Positions 61,348 to 64,000 of a DNA stretch of 64,000 nt are shown in pieces (the stretch's first letter is position 1; every line of letters starts with the position of its first letter). The DNA lies in contig NZ_CP032097.1 in NCBI RefSeq assembly GCF_003544915.1, positions 2,542,001 to 2,606,000 on the forward strand, given 5' to 3'. Position numbers and translations under genes: made by a program. Origin of the DNA: Arcobacter ellisii (GTDB lineage Bacteria; Campylobacterota; Campylobacteria; Campylobacterales; Arcobacteraceae). The notes below the pieces were generated by a model. That model was not told where the DNA came from. It searched no databases and was given only the letters and a program-made list of their open reading frames with translations.

Positions 61348-63873
61348 TTAAGCATTTAATTTTATTAGAAACTCTACTCCATCATCTTTATTTGTTGCTT
61401 CGATTTTACCTTTCATATTCTTTTCTATGATTACTTTTGTCATATAAAGTCCTATTCCTGTTCCTTGATTTTCAAATTTAGTTGTAAAATATGGTTCAAA
61501 AATTCTTTCAATTATTGTTTCATCTATATTTCCACAATTATTAAAAATAGAGATAAATATATTTTCATTTTCTTTATAAATTTTTATCTCTATTTTTGCT
61601 TTAAATTTTGTAGTTTTATCTTTTATAATTTTTGCATCAATTGCATTATTTAAAATATTAACTATTACTTGTTCAAACTCATTTTCATAATTTTCTATTT
61701 CAATCTCTATTGCTTCAATTTTCAACTCAATTGAATTTCTTTCCAAAGAGGATTTGACAATTTTTGAACTTTGAATAATTGAATCTTTTATATTAAATAG
61801 TTTTTTCTCTTTTGAAGGTTTATAAAAATTCCTAAAATCATCAATAGTTTGAGACATAAAATCTATTTGTAATTTTGCATTTTTTATTGTTTCATTTAAC
61901 TCTTCTTTTGAGATTAATCCATAAGAATCACGGATATAATAGATTAAAAGATTTATATTATTTAGTGGTTGTCTCCATTGATGGGCAATATTTCCAAGCA
62001 TTTCTCCCATTGAAGCTAGTTTATTTTGTTGAACTAATAATCTATCTTTTTCAAGATTTTTTTCAAGTTGTTGTTGAACTTTTTGTTTTAGTTCCTCTTC
62101 ATTCATTTTAAGTTTTGTAACATCATTTAAGTAACCATAAAAACCTATTACATTTGAATAATCATCTTTAATTAAAATAGCTCTTGTATAAACCCATTTT
62201 ATATTATTCTTTTTATCTAAAACTCTATAAATATAGTTAAAAGAGTCTTTATCATCTTGTATAGCTTTTTTGATAATCTCTTTTAATGGTTTTACATCAT
62301 CTTTATAAACAAAATTAAAAAAGTTCTTTTTATTTTCAAAATCATTTACTTCATACCCATAACCATTAATACTTTTTGAAACAAATTTTACAGTTAGGTT
62401 TTCATCATTTTCCCATCTAAAAACAACTATTCTTCCATATTCAGTTAATAATTCAACATCTCTTAACTCTTTTGTTAATTTAATCCTTTCATCAATATTC
62501 ATTGACATCATCAAAATTCTATTTGAATTAAACTCTTTTCCTCTAACCAAAATCCATTTAAAATTATTCCATTTATCTTTTAATCTATATTCACAAATAA
62601 AATGTTCACTTTGTTTATTTATATGTCTTTCAAACTCATCTAAAACTCGTTGTTTATCATCTTCATGGATTAAACTTAACCATTCATCAAAAGTTTGAAT
62701 ATCATTTCTTTTGTATCCAAACATTTCAAGCCATTTATTTGAAAAAAAGATTTTTTTTGTCTCTAAATCCATATCCCACAAACCATCATTTGAAGCAATA
62801 ATGGCAAGTTCATATCTCTCTTTCCACTTTTTAAATAAAAAATTCTTTCTCTCTAATCTTTTGTTATATCTATTAAAAATTGTGTTTATAAATTTTCCAA
62901 AAATATTAAAAGAGGTAATAAGTAATAAAGCAATAAAAGTAACTAAAAGATAAAAACCTATAAGTTTTGTTTCATACTCCTCTTCAATTTTTTTCTTCTC
63001 TTGATTATTTTCATTTGTTCTTATAAAAATTTTGTATTGATATTTAGGAAATGTATATGAAAAATCATTTGAACTTTTCTCTTTAAAATCATCTATTTCT
63101 TCTATGTTTTGGATTTTTCCACTCATTTTATAATTGAATACACTATTTTCATGAACATCATAAAAATAAAAATGTGAATTGTTCAAAGTTTTACTTTTTG
63201 CAATTATGGAATCAAGAATTGCTTTTTTTGTAAGAACTTTCATATCATCAATTTTTGAATATGCCCCAATATAAATATTTAAGAAATCAATATATTTTAT
63301 GTAACTTAATTGAATACTTCTTTTTTGATTATCAATACTATACATTAGATTATTATCGCCAATATATTCAATATTTCTTAGCATATAATATTTGAATTTT
63401 GCAGTTCTATTTTCAGAATTTGTAAGTTCAGTTAGACTATTTAGAAGTTTTTCACCATGTAATAATTTGTAATTTATATTATCAAAAAGTAAAAAATTTA
63501 TATTTTTCTCTTTTTCTATTTGTTTTAAATATGGCTCTAAAAAACTCATATTAAAAGAGTTTCCAGCTTTTAGATTTGCTTTTATAAATCCAATAATCTC
63601 ATAAATTGAGTTACTTAAATCATTTTCTATATCATCAAAATTTACACTTGTATTGTATTTAATACTTGAAATATAAGTTTTTAAAACATCGTTTTTATAA
63701 AAATTTTCATTTTGAATAAGCGTATTTATTCTATTCTTTTTCTCATATTCTAAAAATAAAAAAATAGAGATAAATGAGATAATAGAAAGTATTAAAACAA
63801 ATATTAAAGGGGTATAAATTATCTTATTTTTTATATCTAAAAGTGTATAAAACTTCTTTTTTTTAAAAAACAT
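61348..63873 (-). CDS. Membrane PAS-domain sensor histidine kinase
   Basis: An 841-residue kinase: TM1 about 20-42, a large external domain (about 45-300, all-alpha start then Cache-like; no clear family), TM2 about 305-325, two PAS domains (about 350-468 with GLWDMDLETKKIFFSN, and about 475-590 with VVFRWENDENLT and FYGYLNDVTKLK), a coiled coil, H-box GEMLGNIAHQWRQPL with His631, an N-box (NILNNAIDAK) and G-box GTGIGLYMTKV. First gene of a two-gene unit with the response regulator. It abuts truA with 8 nt between. Confidence 0.9.
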   Translation of the reverse strand: MFFKKKKFYTLLDIKNKIIYTPLIFVLILSIISFISIFLFLEYEKKNRINTLIQNENFYKNDVLKTYISSIKYNTSVNFDDIENDLSNSIYEIIGFIKANLKAGNSFNMSFLEPYLKQIEKEKNINFLLFDNINYKLLHGEKLLNSLTELTNSENRTAKFKYYMLRNIEYIGDNNLMYSIDNQKRSIQLSYIKYIDFLNIYIGAYSKIDDMKVLTKKAILDSIIAKSKTLNNSHFYFYDVHENSVFNYKMSGKIQNIEEIDDFKEKSSNDFSYTFPKYQYKIFIRTNENNQEKKKIEEEYETKLIGFYLLVTFIALLLITSFNIFGKFINTIFNRYNKRLERKNFLFKKWKERYELAIIASNDGLWDMDLETKKIFFSNKWLEMFGYKRNDIQTFDEWLSLIHEDDKQRVLDEFERHINKQSEHFICEYRLKDKWNNFKWILVRGKEFNSNRILMMSMNIDERIKLTKELRDVELLTEYGRIVVFRWENDENLTVKFVSKSINGYGYEVNDFENKKNFFNFVYKDDVKPLKEIIKKAIQDDKDSFNYIYRVLDKKNNIKWVYTRAILIKDDYSNVIGFYGYLNDVTKLKMNEEELKQKVQQQLEKNLEKDRLLVQQNKLASMGEMLGNIAHQWRQPLNNINLLIYYIRDSYGLISKEELNETIKNAKLQIDFMSQTIDDFRNFYKPSKEKKLFNIKDSIIQSSKIVKSSLERNSIELKIEAIEIEIENYENEFEQVIVNILNNAIDAKIIKDKTTKFKAKIEIKIYKENENIFISIFNNCGNIDETIIERIFEPYFTTKFENQGTGIGLYMTKVIIEKNMKGKIEATNKDDGVEFLIKLNA

Positions 63874-63881
63874 TTTTACCC

Positions 63882-64000
63882 TTAATATTTAATTTTAGCT
63901 AAATACAATCCATTTGCTTTAATAGGTATTTTAAATATATTTTTCTCACATCTTAACTGTTTTTTTAAATCTTCAATAGTTAACTTTTTATCATTAATTG
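63882..64000 (-). CDS. truA: tRNA pseudouridine synthase A, C-terminal end (cut by window edge)
   Basis: About 39 codons upstream of a TAA at 63882-63884, reading LTIEDLKKQLRCEK then IKANGLYLAKIKY. The ending matches the TruA C-terminus (family APAxGLYLxxVxY), the enzyme that makes pseudouridine 38-40 in tRNA anticodon arms. The catalytic Asp lies outside the window. The PAS kinase starts 8 nt downstream, so it may be co-transcribed. Only the tail is visible, so the call is moderate. Confidence 0.7.
   Translation of the reverse strand, partial: INDKKLTIEDLKKQLRCEKNIFKIPIKANGLYLAKIKY

Overview
The window is a contiguous stretch of an AT-rich (roughly 28-30% GC by eye) bacterial chromosome, most likely from an Arcobacteraceae member (Arcobacter/Aliarcobacter type, Campylobacterota). 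The reasons are the codon and base bias, the lysA-pheA-hisC and gap-pgk-tpiA-fabI gene orders, an htrA-cprR-cprS-like trio as in Campylobacter, an hrcA-grpE-dnaK operon, a short TpiA, and several sensor kinases with the HQWRQPL type of H-box common in this group. I see no rRNA, CRISPR array, insertion sequence or integrase, and no obvious pseudogene. Apart from the tRNA block there is no gene-free stretch over 300 bases.

Layout. 1-6.7 kb (minus): amino-acid genes lysA-pheA-hisC (hisC cut by the window edge), then gap-pgk-tpiA-fabI. 6.8-7.7 kb (plus): nadD-rsfS. 7.7-15.1 kb (minus): a long, tightly packed run ctpA-purC-purS-purQ-BatD/SH3 protein-plsC-fluC-tatA-argS, ending in a 40-codon membrane peptide gene and a clear terminator. 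15.2-16.8 kb (plus): a YfgM-like/BamB-like pair. 16.8-18.2 kb (minus): dksA-truD. 18.4-21.5 kb (plus): an unusual four-gene ABC exporter cassette ending in a cysteine-motif membrane protein. 21.5-23.7 kb (minus): a small lipoprotein and a double-Cache histidine kinase. 23.9-24.2 kb: a tRNA Leu-Ser-Cys operon with a textbook promoter. 24.4-29.5 kb (plus): ilvD, then htrA and a two-component system.

29.5-42.4 kb is a late-stage cobalamin region: cbiB, cobQ, a PLP decarboxylase, cobS, cobU and an archaeal-type cobT. It is interleaved with unrelated genes (a KAP-type P-loop NTPase, an SDR, a transglutaminase-like protein, MarC, an SGNH hydrolase, and on the plus strand a PilJ-type kinase and an SDR-DUF2867 protein). 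These genes cover cobyric acid to nucleotide-loop assembly. Corrin-ring genes are not in the window. 42.5-49 kb: a DASS anion transporter, a TauE/SafE permease, DsbD with a thioredoxin partner, a rhodanese, RimK with a retropepsin-like companion, and a small unknown protein. 49-53.7 kb: a Cache-GGDEF-EAL protein with a degenerate GGDEF, psd, a cysteine-rich 79-residue protein, mltA and a zinc-ribbon membrane protein. 53.7-57.1 kb: hrcA-grpE-dnaK behind a consensus promoter and a CIRCE operator. 57.4-60.5 kb: a TAXI-TRAP uptake system facing a response regulator/PAS kinase pair (60.6-63.9 kb). The C-terminus of truA lies at the right edge.

The most noteworthy points are the 18.4-21.5 kb ABC cassette with a duplicated MC-x(3)-I-x-G-x-N motif and a DsbB-like CPFC site; two genes (18.4 kb and 27.6 kb) whose best start is a non-standard AUC or AUA placed 6 nt after a strong Shine-Dalgarno; a KAP NTPase at the end of the cobalamin operon; short genes that are easily missed; and compact hairpin arrangements at several gene ends. 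All functional calls come from reading motifs by eye; no database search was run.
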